From positions 18,912,260 to 18,976,259 of the forward strand of contig NC_081409.1 in the NCBI RefSeq assembly GCF_030272615.1: a DNA stretch of 64,000 nucleotides, written 5' to 3'. This document shows positions 35,164 to 46,572 of the stretch, piece by piece; the first letter of the stretch is position 1, and every line of letters begins with the position of its first letter. The notes beneath the pieces are model-generated. The model was not told the origin of the DNA and made no database searches. It worked only from the letters and a program-made list of their open reading frames with translations. The translations under genes were made by a program, and so were the position numbers. The DNA comes from Cryptomeria japonica (taxonomy: Eukaryota > Streptophyta > Pinopsida > Cupressales > Cupressaceae).

Positions 35164-36009
35164 TGTTGGAATACTAGGATCATTGAGAGGGTGGGGGGTG
35201 AATCAGTGATCAATTATAATCAAACAAGCTCCTTATCAATAAAAACTTTAACACAATGATATTAGTATTTGCACTAGATCATAAGGCATTATCAATAACA
35301 TTTAATGAAACAATCAAGGGATTCAAAAAAACAAATTCAACACCATGACACCAATATTTGAGTGGAAAACCCCTAAGGGTGAAAAGCCACTATGACAAGT
35401 CTTCTATTTAGCCTCACTGGTTACAATTTAGGAGCACCAACTCCAAGCCTCACTGGCTAAATTCGGGACACCTGTCCTAGGAGCACCAACCCCTTGCAAT
35501 TTCAGGAGTACCAACTTCAAAGTGAAGAAGCACCCACTCCTTTCACATTCACAAAATGAACATCTCAGAGGATTACTCTGTTTTCATATAAAACATTTGA
35601 CATACTGTCATTCTTCAAATCATTCACCTTCATCCATCTCAAAAATCAGATCTTTGTTCTGCAATTTTTTACACAAACCGCTCTTCAAAATGTTTTGGTA
35701 ATCACTATTTTATTTCCATCTTCTGCAATCAATCCAAAAATCAAAATATGTACAAAGTGTGACTATCACACACTGTTATTATCAAAACCCTCACTATCAA
35801 GCCCTCATTATAATAGAAACAAATTAGAAATATCATTGAAAATGTTAGCTTATACAAATTATTGCACTTTTGATTGTATTCATTGATTGAACATCTTCTT
35901 CTTCTCTTTTATTCCTCATACCATACAGACACATCCACCTTATTCCTTTTTTTTTCAGCTTCTTCTATCAATACCTACTGTCTTCAAAATCATGTTATTT
36001 TACTGTTTG
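35164..36009 (-). repeat. Copia C 3' LTR, first part (LTR end)
   Basis: On the minus strand this is the downstream half of the LTR. The hairpin region GATCACTGA ... TCAATGATC encloses a C-rich loop (35181-35217 on the plus strand). The phrase 'gagtggaaaacccctaaggg' at 35362 is the copia LTR phrase in the plus-strand reading. The right end, GTTTG (36005-36009), is the target site of the Tat-like element. Confidence 0.75.
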
Positions 36010-36815
36010 TGTAGACACCTAAAATTGTCTGTTCTAATTAAATAAATATTTTTATTTATTTAATTATTTTATCCTAATTCTTCTATTAATTAAATAAATC
36101 TTTATTTATTTAATTCATTCATTTATCCTCTTTTGGCCTTATTTCTCATTTAAATAAATTTATTTATTTAAATTATCATTTTCCTAAATTAAATAAATAC
36201 TTTTATTTATTTAATTGATCCCACTTCTTCTATTAATTAAATGAATCTTTATTTATTTAATTAATTCATTAACCTTTTCTACCCATGACACATGTCATTC
36301 ATCTCTTAATTCCTACACTACCTATCCTCTCATTATTTTCTTATTTTCTCTACCTACCCTCTAATCATAGCTGACCATTTATCTTTTACACCTCTTAATC
36401 TTATCCCTCCATTTCTTATAGTGTCTTCTATATAAGGAGATGCTTCCTTCATTATCAACCCTAATCAATCAATCATCCTATTCAATCAAGCTAATCATTC
36501 TAATCAGCTAATCAACCCGATGACTCTAGTATTCGAACTTTCATATGCGATCAAGCCTACTTGCAACCACATTTCTATTCTTTGTTGAGCTCTTGTGCAC
36601 ATATAAAATCTGAGAGCAAATATATTAAGCAAGATCAATGGAGATCCAAATCCTATTGGACATGTGATGGTATAATCTTTGTGATTTCATTTGATTTGCA
36701 TTGTCTTAGGTAATCTTCATATGTTATGGTGGATCTTTGTTGTTGTTAGGCCAGAGTTTTGTGGTTGAATTCATTTAGTCTTTCAATATTGTTGTTTTCA
36801 CTTTCACCATAAACA
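36010..36815 (+). repeat. 5' LTR of the Tat-like element
   Basis: 806 bp. The U3 part (36030-36270) is a series of AT-rich palindromes of the type ATTAAATAAA...TTTATTTAAT. TATATAAGG at 36429-36437 is the likely promoter. Compared with the 3' LTR it lacks a short segment near 36640. Confidence 0.93.
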
Positions 36816-36818
36816 TTT

Positions 36819-36836
36819 TGGCATGCCCTGTGGGAC
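36819..36836 (+). other. Probable primer-binding site of the Tat-like element
   Basis: TGGCATGCCCTGTGGGAC begins three bases after the LTR end, in the place and style of a plant gypsy primer-binding site. The tRNA was not identified. Confidence 0.65.
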
Positions 36837-36971
36837 ATGGATTTTTGTTAGATTTGTGTCTTTTGCAGGTTTTCCTAACCATATATTGCTGTTTTGTAAA
36901 ACAATTTGGAGAATAACCTTGTGCAACTAGGGTTTTGAACACAAAATCAAGATCTTTGAGAGATTTGATCC

Positions 36972-37860
36972 GATCTCACAAACGGCTTGAAAATTTTGCA
37001 CCAAATGTTTTTTGCAGGTTGAAGACAGTATCAAGAGCTCTCAAAGCAAAATTTAGATCTGTTGGAGCATATTTTAATTTTCTATGAATTTTTTATGAAT
37101 TTTTATAAAAAATTAATTTTGAGAGCAAATGAGCAAATTTTTTAGATTTTATTACATTTTTAGAAATCTATCATAATTATACACAAGATCTGTTCTTTGT
37201 GATTTTAAGTTTGATGCAAAATATTTCCTAAAAAATCGGATCTTTAAAAAATAAGGTTTTTCATTGTTATGATTAGATCTCACAAACGGCTTTGAATTTT
37301 GGTATCAAATTCTTTTTGCAATTCAAGAACATTATCAAATATTTTGAGTAACAAAACAAGATTTTTTGGAGCATATTTGAAATTTCTATGAATTGTTTAT
37401 GTATTTTCATGAAAAATTAATTTTGAGAGCAAATTAGCGAATTTTTTGGATTTTCTTATATTTTTGGAAAGCTCTTTGATTTATACACAGACTCTATTCT
37501 TTTTTATTTTTTATTTTATGCAAAATCATTCCTCAAAAATCAGATCTTTGAAAATTAGGGTTTTCCATTATTTTGCTCATATCACATAAACTACTCTGAT
37601 TTGTTGCAGGAATTTCTTTATGCAAGTTTGGAAGACCATCAGGACTGTCCAGTAAAAATTTCAGATTTTTTGGATCAATTTTGCATTTTATATGAATTTT
37701 TTATGATTTTTCATAAAAAATTAATTTTTGGAGAAAATTAGCAAATTTTTTGGATTTTCTTACATTTCTGGAAATTTCTTGAAATTTTACAAGTCTTCTT
37801 TTTTAATGATGAATCAGATCTTTGAATTGGTCAAAAAAACCGCATTGTTGAAGGCCCCTA
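36972..37860 (+). repeat. Three tandem ~300 bp repeats in the leader
   Basis: Copies start near 36972, 37276 and 37578 ('gatctcacaaacggc' and its variants). Each contains the AT-rich phrase 'aaaaattaattttgagagc' or a close variant, then 'gcaaattttttggatttt', and an end resembling 'cggatctttaaaaa'. The third copy is the most diverged. No coding potential. Confidence 0.85.
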
Positions 37861-39418
37861 TTTCACAAAGTCTTTTGGATCTAAAATTTACCTAACTTGT
37901 GTGCTTGTAGGAGGGGTATTATTGCAAAACTACTAACAAATATTTGTTGCAGAATTTTGGTAAGGGTTTTTGATCTTTATTGTGTGCCTTATTTTCATAG
38001 ACTGGCAAACACTTCAATTGGTGCACTAAAATTCAACTAGTGTCTTTTGTGTCTTGAGCAATAGGCTCTTTTTGTTTAATCTTTAGAGGGTCTGTCTCTC
38101 TGTGTGGTCATTAGGACTACTAGTGAAGAGAGAATGACCCAAGTGGTAGTGAGGAAAACCCACCTCTTCGAAACCACTATAAACAACTATATCCATGGTG
38201 AAAACTATGGACAACGTGTGCTGATTAGTTTATATCGACACTATGTCTCCCCATAAACCCGTTTGATCAAATTTATTTGATTAGTTGTAGGGTGTAACCC
38301 TTACCGGCTGGGAGTCTTCTATATTTATAGATTTGAAAGTTCTGCATGTATGGCCATAAGAGCAGATGCCCTTACTAGCACCTTTTTGTTTTAGAAAGCC
38401 AAAATCCTTCTAGTTGTTGGGGCAGGAGGTCGGACCTCTGGAGCAGCCCACACACATACGGTTCTTAGTAGAGATACAAAGTTTGCCACGGGGAGTTTTC
38501 ATGGGGACTGATCCTTGGCTGCCCCGAGAAGTGAGTGCCGAGGGTGGAGCCAGTGGGGTCAAGCATCTAAGTATTAGCTTTGAATAGCGTAGCCTCATGT
38601 GGGATCAACACCTATTGTCTTGGCCAACCATAAGAATTGTGCTTGTCTTCTTTTAAACATTCAAATATTCAAGACCAAACATCAAAACATTGTGTCTAAA
38701 TTGTGTCTTCAAGTGTATGCCAAACATTTTTACATCAAACAACACACTTTCTTTTGAGTCATTTTGAGTCTAAACACTTGCAAACATTGAGTCTTCATCA
38801 ACATTGTGTCCTCTTGTCACGAAAAATAGTCAAAAAATTCAGATTTGGTCACAACAAACAACTTCACAAATTGGCAAAACTTTACAATCCAGCAAACAAG
38901 AGCAATCGATTTCAAAATTCTTGAGCTTCCTAAGCTATTTCTCTGAGTTTTCATCTAGTATTCTACCTACCTTTGGGTCTCACAAAGTCCATCATTGCTT
39001 TATACCTTGCATTACATTCACATTTGTCTAAACTTGAGTCAAAAGGTCACTTGCTTGTCCTCATCATACTTTGCCAACACACTACATACAACAACATTTT
39101 GCTAAGTGGTCCCTCATCAAGGTCTATCACCTTTGGGTCTCATTTGGTCTTACTTAGAGTCAAGGTCAACTTACCTCATCAAGAGAAACTATCATCTCTT
39201 TGGAAGTCACACCTACTCTACTACATACATACTTGGTCTTACACTTTGGACATTGCAATTACACCTCAAATTCATTTACATTCCATCCAACTCTTGGTCT
39301 TCCATACTCTTTCCATTTTCATCTAGTCTCTCACATCTTGGTCAAGACCTAGTTCATGGTTGAAACCTGTTCCCAAAAATCTAGGAGAGAAACTAAAGAG
39401 GCTCAATAGTCCGCAAAC
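37861..39418 (+). other. Tat-like leader before gag
   Basis: Untranslated leader with a higher-GC block at 38420-38600 and a phrase at 38130-38190 (ggtagtgaggaaaac then 'cgaaaccactataaa') that resembles 6870-6935. No supported gene. A short ATG frame (MVETCSQKSRRETKEAQ) precedes the gag start and ends in TAG. Confidence 0.5.
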
Positions 39419-41741
39419 ATGAGTGTCTATGAGTATGACAATGATGTCTTTTTCAATTCTGATCATACTACATTACTTGACATGGATGCCTATAGAAACA
39501 TTCCAAATGTTGAGAGCATGGACACTATAAACAACAATGATACACACAATGACAATATGGACAACTTTTCTGTACATTCAGCAAAAGTGGAAGACTCCAT
39601 TATGGATCCCCGTTTCAATAGATTGGTTGAGGAAATAATGAGAAGAGATAGACAATATTTCTTACAAGTGATGGCACAAAGTGGAGCCAAGATACCTCAT
39701 GATTTTGATATGTCTCAAATAATAGAAAATCAACCTCTGCAACAACCTCACCTCAACATAAATCAAAGGAGGCCTAATAGTGAGGCAATAGAGGACCACA
39801 TCTTGTGCCTGAATCACCATCATCTTTGTTTCAAAAACTTGAGGTCCCACATACACATGGTCAAGCATATGATACTCACCTTCGCAGATCATTATGGAAG
39901 TCCTATGTAGAAAAATATACTCAATCACATACCAATGTTAAGGACCAACCACCAAATCAATTGGATATTCAAAGGCATGCTCAAAATTTGGACACAAGGA
40001 AACCCCATGTCAAATTTGGGGGCAACACACTAGAACAAACTCTTGACATGCCTGTAGAGTATGGTATACATGGACGAAGCAGATATTCCAGTCCTCATTA
40101 TGACTCTATACCAAGTGGTTCTTATATGCAGCATCATTATAGACCTCCTCCATATGAACATGTGTATGATCAATACCATCCATATATGCAACATGCTCCT
40201 CCACCCGGTGGTTCAGGCATGGGATATGGTCGAAGAATTCAATCTCCACCTAAGAACAATTTAGAACAACAAATTAAGGACTTACAAAGAGGACTTTAAA
40301 GGAAAAGACAAGCCAAGATTTTGGAACAAAAACAAAAACACAGTAAATGATGGCGTTGTCGATCCCAATACAGTACGACCCAAAATCATTTTTTTTTGGA
40401 TCAAGCTCTACAAACAATCAAGTGAATACTCAAACAACTTCCAAATCATGAAGGAAATACACCCCATTGGGAGAACCACTAGAATCAGTTTTCAAGAAGC
40501 TAGTGGCAAACAAAATAATAACAATCCCAGATCTACCTCCATATGAGCCAAAGGTTAAACCAAATTGGTGGAATGATGATGAGTATTGTGAATTTCATAA
40601 GAGCAAGGGCCATAAAATAGGAAATAGTCATCGTCTGAAGAGCATCATACAAGATCTCATTGATAGAGGTGACATTGAGATTGAAGGACACTCATCCAAT
40701 CAATAACATGAAATGTTTAAAGAACCATTCCCAAAACATGACAAGGGAAAAGCTAAAGCCACAGATGACCAAACCAACTATACCAGAGCATCCAATAATT
40801 ATGATTCAACTATCAATCACATTTCAATGGACAATTATGTCTCTACCATTATCATCAAGGACAAAACGCCTGAGAATTCTACCCATAGACCTAAGATTGT
40901 CCTAAAAGGCATTGGATCTTCTTCTGAACCAACCTCTGAATGTAATGTTACAACTCGTCCAGGTAAATTCACCTTGCAAGGTGCTCCAGCCAAAATCACA
41001 GCTTCCACATCAACCAAACCTGAGTATGACCTTGTAGAACAGTTGGGGAAGACACCCATGCTTATCTCAATCCTTGAGCTCTTACGCATATCCCCTGCAC
41101 ATAAAGCCATTCTTGACAAAACCTTGAGAGACACTTCCATCCCTACCGATCTGAATGTGGACTAGTTTCAAGCTATGGTGGGATACCTTTCCGTTCCACA
41201 CTCCCTTACATTCACAAAAGCTAACGATGCCTCCATGAGTCAACCACATAATGCACCTTTACACATTGAAGCCTTCCTACACAAGCATCGAATAAAACGA
41301 GTCCTGATAGATGGAGGAGCAGGTCTAAACATTTGTACATTGAACACTCTTAAATAATTGGGATATTCTGAAAGGGCTGTGAATGCTACAAACAAAATTA
41401 CCATCAAGGCATATGATGACGAAGAGCGTTCATCCAAGGGAACAATCACCTTACCTCTCAGAGTTGCGCTAGTTACAAAGGATGTGGTTTGTCAAGTCAT
41501 TGATCTAGATCTCACATACAATATACTCTTGGGACATCCATGGATTCATAAAATGAGAGTTGTTCCATCAACATATCATAAATGTATCAAGTTTCCACAC
41601 AATGGAGTTGAAGTGACTGTCAAAGCTGACCCAAATCCATTTATATATTGCAATAACCTGCTACATAGATCAGAAATAACAATCCCAGTCAATCGAGAGG
41701 GGCTATTCCTTCATCAGCATATGTTGATCCTGAATCATTAA
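39419..41741 (+). pseudogene. Tat-like gag-protease (decayed)
   Basis: Gag starts MSVYEYDNDVFFNSD, passes MDPRFNRLVEEIMRRDRQYF and, after a frameshift near 39810, SLWKSYVEKYTQ and a proline/tyrosine/histidine-rich stretch. The region that normally holds the gag core is short, so an internal deletion is likely. Then YCEFHKSKGHKIGNSHRLKS (Tat-type modified zinc knuckle), a KTPMLISILELLRISPAHK block, and the protease: VLIDGGAGLNICTLNTLK, YNILLGHPWIHKM. Stops at 41163 (D*FQAM) and 41355 (LK*LGYS) sit at likely glutamines. The protein is broken in at least two frames. Confidence 0.85.
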
Positions 41742-42589
41742 AATCTTCTACATCAAAGCAAGTAGAGCTAAAAGAAAAATTCAAGGTTAAAGACATGGGA
41801 TGTGGTGAGTATATCTTTCATGTTGATCAACTCCCACTATCTCCTAAGGTATTCAGTCGACAAGAACAACCTACAAATAATTTGCAATATCAAGGAATTG
41901 GGTATGAACCATCTAGTGTTGTGGCTACTAAGTCTAAATGCAAATCTCCTCTAGTGGTGCAAGCACCTCTTGATATCAATAGTCCTAAGAGTGGTTCCAG
42001 TGAAGAATCTATTGAGTGTATCACCAACCCTCTTGAGAACTCACATAGCCTTACCATTTCATCCACTCATTCCATTTCCACTCCACTCCCAAACTTGGAT
42101 CAACAAGAATTACAAAAGCCCTTACTAATTGGGGATGAAAAATCAAGCTATGAACAAAAAAATTTAAAAGTCAAAAATAAATAAAAATCCTCCAGTCCAA
42201 ATCAAAATCAAAAGCTATTGGACTCTGCAAAAATCAAAGTCAAGGATAAAATTCCTATAAACGAAAAAGAACAAGAGTTGATCTCCCCTAATATCAAAAT
42301 AACTGGGGGCAAAAGTTCTAAAATTTCAAGTCAAAAAGAATACTTGTTGATCGTAAGTCTCCAACATGTCATGATACTTTCACTTCTTTTCGCAATCATA
42401 AGCCTTCATTCATCATCCACTTGTTCCGCACATCCTTTCCCTTCTGGTGATACATCATGGACCTTTAATGGAGCTTCCTTGAAGGACTTTGTTATCAGGG
42501 GTGCCCAAACTTCTTCAGGTGACACGCATACGGGCCTGTGTAGTCCACAGACTAGTAATTCTATCTCAGTTCCTTTATCAAGGAAGACA
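41742..42589 (+). pseudogene. Linker replacing RT/RNase H/integrase core
   Basis: Reads KDMGCGEYIFHVDQLPLSPK, then a serine/lysine-rich low-complexity segment (VVATKSKCKSPLVVQAP; KNLKVKNK; IKVKDKIPINEKEQELI) and FPSGDTSWTFNGASLKDFVI. None of it matches RT, RNase H or the DDE core. A full-length Tat element would carry roughly 3 kb of pol here, so this marks the deletion or the non-autonomous design. Confidence 0.6.
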
Positions 42590-42858
42590 GTCACTCGAGC
42601 TACACATCATTTGCTCAAGGAACAATGCAGTTACAATCACAAGGTGAAGCCTCACACATTTGAGGTAGGTGACTTAGTTCTCAAGGAAAATCCCAAAAAT
42701 CAGCAAGATAGAGAGAAGGGCAAATTTGAACCAAACTAGCTTGGTCCTTACATCATCACAACAACATATGGATCTGGTGCATATCAGCTTTCAACTCCAG
42801 ATGGTGAACCTTTGGAGGATCCTATCAATATCATGCACCTTCACAAGTTTTACACATA
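42590..42858 (+). pseudogene. Tat-like integrase C-terminus
   Basis: The frame VKPHTFEVGDLVLKENPKNQ then KGKFEPN*LGPYIITT, YGSGAYQLSTPDGEPLEDPI, NIMHLHKFYT is the C-terminal GPY-type tail of gypsy integrase. The stop in PN*LGPY stands where tryptophan (NWLGPY) is expected. It ends at TAG (42857). Confidence 0.85.
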
Positions 42859-44635
42859 GCTCTTCAGAGTATCCCAATTCAAAAATACAAAAAAAAAAAT
42901 ACAAAAAAATTAAAAAAGACAAAAAAAATCATAAAAATAAAAAATCGTTACTTGGTGAAAACCTGGCAAACAGGCGCCTTGTAACACAAAAGAAAAATAA
43001 AAAAAAAGTAAAAATAGAAAAACATTTCGTCCAACGGTGAAAACCACTTCGGTGGTGCCCTGGGCAAGTACCATGGTGAAAACCAGGTTACTGGTGCCAT
43101 GTGTAGAGACATTGCTTCTCCCTCCTTCAGGATTCCATTTCATCCTTCACTTTGCACACACTCACAGCCTATTCATCCATAATAAACATACCCATTCCTA
43201 TCATGGCTTGTTATTGATCTACCTAAGATTGGTTAGCCATCCATAATAAATATTACTTTTCGCCCGTTTCAGTCCATAATAAATCAGCTCCTATCTATGG
43301 CTAAGGCAAATCCTACGTCTAGTGATGGGTGTAGAACTGAGAGCATCACATGTTCTGAGGAGTACAGTTTCTTTCAATTTTCTTCAGTCTATCCGCACAC
43401 AATCCGCAATAAAGCAACATTTGCATCGCCGATCTGCAATAAAGTTTCACCTTCTCCGCAATAAAGTATCAGTTTCATGGATTTAGTCAGTTTCAGATGA
43501 GACACAGCAACAACAATAGGCTTCAACAAATCAAATCTTTTAACAGACTTAGACAACCTTATGGTTCAGTGCTATCTATCCTTTTGTGAAAGTAAACATT
43601 GTGACCACAATCAAATAAGACTTATACAAGTGACAAGAGACACTAAAATTGAGGACTACAGTGGGTGTTGGTGTTGAGTCTTGATTTTCTTTTGATTTTA
43701 TCTTTTGGTGACATGTCTTTTAGCTTTTCCGAGATGTCTCTGACTAGAGATTCTATCTCCAGGATGTCTTTGACTAGAAAGGCGAGGATGGGGTATCAAC
43801 ACCTATTTTTCTTTGATGTCTGTGGATTGTCTCTTAGTAATGCTATGACTTGTCCAAGGATATGAGGACACTATGTGTCTAGTATGAACTGGGGCATTCC
43901 TTATTTGCAACTATCTGATCTCCATGCAAAAAGGTACAATGACTTTCCGAGTCGAACATATGTCTCAATTGTCATAACCTATTTTGCCATAATAAAGCTC
44001 AATGATGATAAAGCACAAGAAACTCTTTCACTTCCATATCTTCTATCTTCCATCCCCCTTTCTTGATTGACTTTCATCGTCCTTCCTGAGTCTATGTAGC
44101 CTTCTATCACATGACTGAGTATAATGACACACCAAAAATATTTGCATTTCATGTAGGTGCACCTGCATTACCACATGTTAGCATCTCATACATACATATA
44201 GATATCACAATTGCATCACATCCTGCACACAACACATGTTAGCACATTTTACATTTTCATCATGTAAATAAGTTATTTGCATTATCATATTCATCTGCAT
44301 TTCATACATTCACATTTGCATAACATTAAAAATATAAAAGAACAAAAATATTGCATTCCATCATGTACATATTTGCAACCATATCATAAGCATCACATAG
44401 AAACATACATCATAAAACATATAGAAGCATCACATAGGTACACATGCATATAGATGCCGCAAGGATGAATCATCTCATATATATATCAAAATCATAAGTG
44501 TCATGATACAATGATGTCAAAATACATATGGCTACAAAATCACCCGAAGGTGTCATCATACAAAATGGTACAAAACTGATACATTCATACAAAAACTGAT
44601 ACATAGGGAGCCCTCTAAGGCTATGATGAACTCCC
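42859..44635 (+). other. Spacer between sense pol and antisense ORF
   Basis: A-rich start (42885-43020), then three copies of 'ggtgaaaac' (42954, 43036, 43075) inside short inverted-repeat phrases, and 'cat'-rich DNA at 44100-44500. No gene is supported on either strand. Confidence 0.5.
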
Positions 44636-44639
44636 TCCC

Positions 44640-44957
44640 TTGGAGTCGGCTAGCCTTGACGGAGTCTAAGCCCTGGAAGGACCCACCTGAGGATCATATC
44701 TCCTACCCCCTCTATCTAGTGGTGGTGGAGAACCCATAACCCCACCACTAGACACTTGTCTCATGTCTCTCCCTCCAGAGGTCGTCGTAGTCAGCGACGA
44801 TCTCCCAAAGCTCCTAGCCCGCTAATCTGGTGGCACCACTCCACAGTACAGGTCTCTCTAGTAGGCTATCTCCTCTCCTTCCCATAGAACATAGGCGTAT
44901 TCGACTCCTGTGTCCGTTTTTGCCTGTCTACCTGCCCTCAGTGCTACCTTAGCCTTT
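44640..44957 (-). pseudogene. Antisense PMD ORF, C-terminal part
   Basis: Read on the minus strand from the chromovirus target site: YTKAKVALRAGRQAKTDTGV, EYAYVLWEGEEIAY*RDLYCG and a glycine/arginine/serine-rich tail (SSGGVMGSPPPLDRGGRRYD). It continues the PMD frame of 53335-53760 once the chromovirus and one GTGTA copy are removed, allowing one small frameshift. The disordered glycine-rich tail is common in this protein class. Two stops mark decay. Confidence 0.65.
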
Positions 44958-44962
44958 GTGTA

Positions 44963-46552
44963 TGATGGGATGGGGTTTGGGATAGACTAGCCTAGTCTAT
45001 GCTCTTGGATCCTTTCCTTGGATCACCTGGTGTTCTCTACACACCCTAGGGTCTCTAGGACTTCCCTTTGCTTGAGGAATCCCCTGACCATGCCCAATCC
45101 ACCCACCAATGAGTTGCAATGCTGCTCCTAAGGTCTCACCTACTCATGAGACTCAAATTTCCTTACTATGGCGAATAAGGGCTAAGCTTGATCCACACTT
45201 TCCAAGGTCTTAGCAAGGTTGTTTCAGGTCTATTTCAAGGTTTTTCTGCCCATTCATGAGCCCCCAAGAGGTTTCAAACCTTTAACCCCTTACCAATTTC
45301 ACAATTTAGTGTTTTTGCCTTCAAAAAGGGCTACAAGGATTAGGACCAATTAGGCCTCCTAACCGGTCTTCTAGGGCTCCCTCTCACAAATGATACACAA
45401 ACAACCCAATCTCCCAAAAAGGACTACCATTCATCTGGCAAAGACTCAAGGATTTTCTAGGTTTTAGGCCTCCAAGTGTCTGTACTCTGTCCTTGGTGGA
45501 TTTTAAGGTTTTTAAGGGTTTTTGTGAGGGTTTTTAGGGTCTGCCTAGGTCACAGTGAGTGTTTTAAGTTTTATCCACCTTGTTTGGATTGGTGGAGGAT
45601 CCTCCTTCACACCAATGATACTTCACTCACTCCTCTGCACTTCCTCCAAAGGATGCATTCTCCACTAATCAACCTTGCTCTCCAAGACCTCTGCACCAAC
45701 AACCATTCCTAACCAGGCACTATCTAGTCTCACCTAGGAATGGGTATTTGCTTGGCCTCCTTGCATTTCCAAGGGCTCTTCTTGCTTGGTACTATAGTAT
45801 AGGGTCTCCACATCCATTCCCCATGGTTTCATGATGGTTCCACAATGGGGAATGGAGTCAAGACTTCATTTACTCAAACCGGTCCAAAACTGGACAATAA
45901 GACTGCAATTCACAAACTATTTACAAACACACTCAACCGGTAAACAAAAAGCTAATCTACTCACTTGCAATGAAGATATATACACCAAAGAAGAAATTCC
46001 ACATAGGTTTGATCACAAATCAATCCATTTGTTTGCTCGGTAACTTCATTCAAACAGACTGGTAACTCAAAAACAGTCACAGTCAATACAGTTTGCTTGA
46101 GCCGTATAATCTCTGACAACCAACCCTTTAACTTAGGGTTTAAAAAATCTTATACTACCCATACCTTGTTCGGTGTGCCACATTTAGGGTTGTCCACGTC
46201 AACCTAACGATTTTGACAACATGGTGGAAAAGTTGCTTGACAACTTTTAAAAGTTGTCATGCAACTTTTGAGCAACTTTCCCAATGTTGCTCTTCATGAC
46301 TCCTAGACCCACAATGGGCCAACCTAAGGACACCACCATGACATGAAGGACCCTTAAACACCTCTAGGACACACATAACCTCCATTTTCAAAGCAATCAC
46401 AATTTTGACTTATGACCCCTAAGATCTCCTCTAGGACCCTACCTAGGACCTATGAGCACATGGCTCATTATTTTATATACAATGGCTTCATAAGAAGCAT
46501 AATACCAACAAAACAAGAAGGAGGGAGAGCTTGAAAGGGTGCTCCTACACCA
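44963..46552 (-). repeat. Chromovirus 3' LTR
   Basis: 1590 bp; on the minus strand starts TGGTGTAGGAGCACC and ends ATCCCATCA. The minus-strand TATATAAAA (46471-46479) is the likely promoter motif. A polypurine tract (gcagagggggagta on the minus strand, 46553-46566) abuts it. An internal inverted phrase 'cttgacaacttttaaaagttg' surrounds 46233-46257. Confidence 0.9.
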
Positions 46553-46572
46553 TACTCCCCCTCTGCACACAA

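Noticed and set aside
38410-38598. Minus-strand frame in the GC-richer leader block of the Tat-like element
   Set aside because: Short, no domain, and lies in the untranslated leader of the element.
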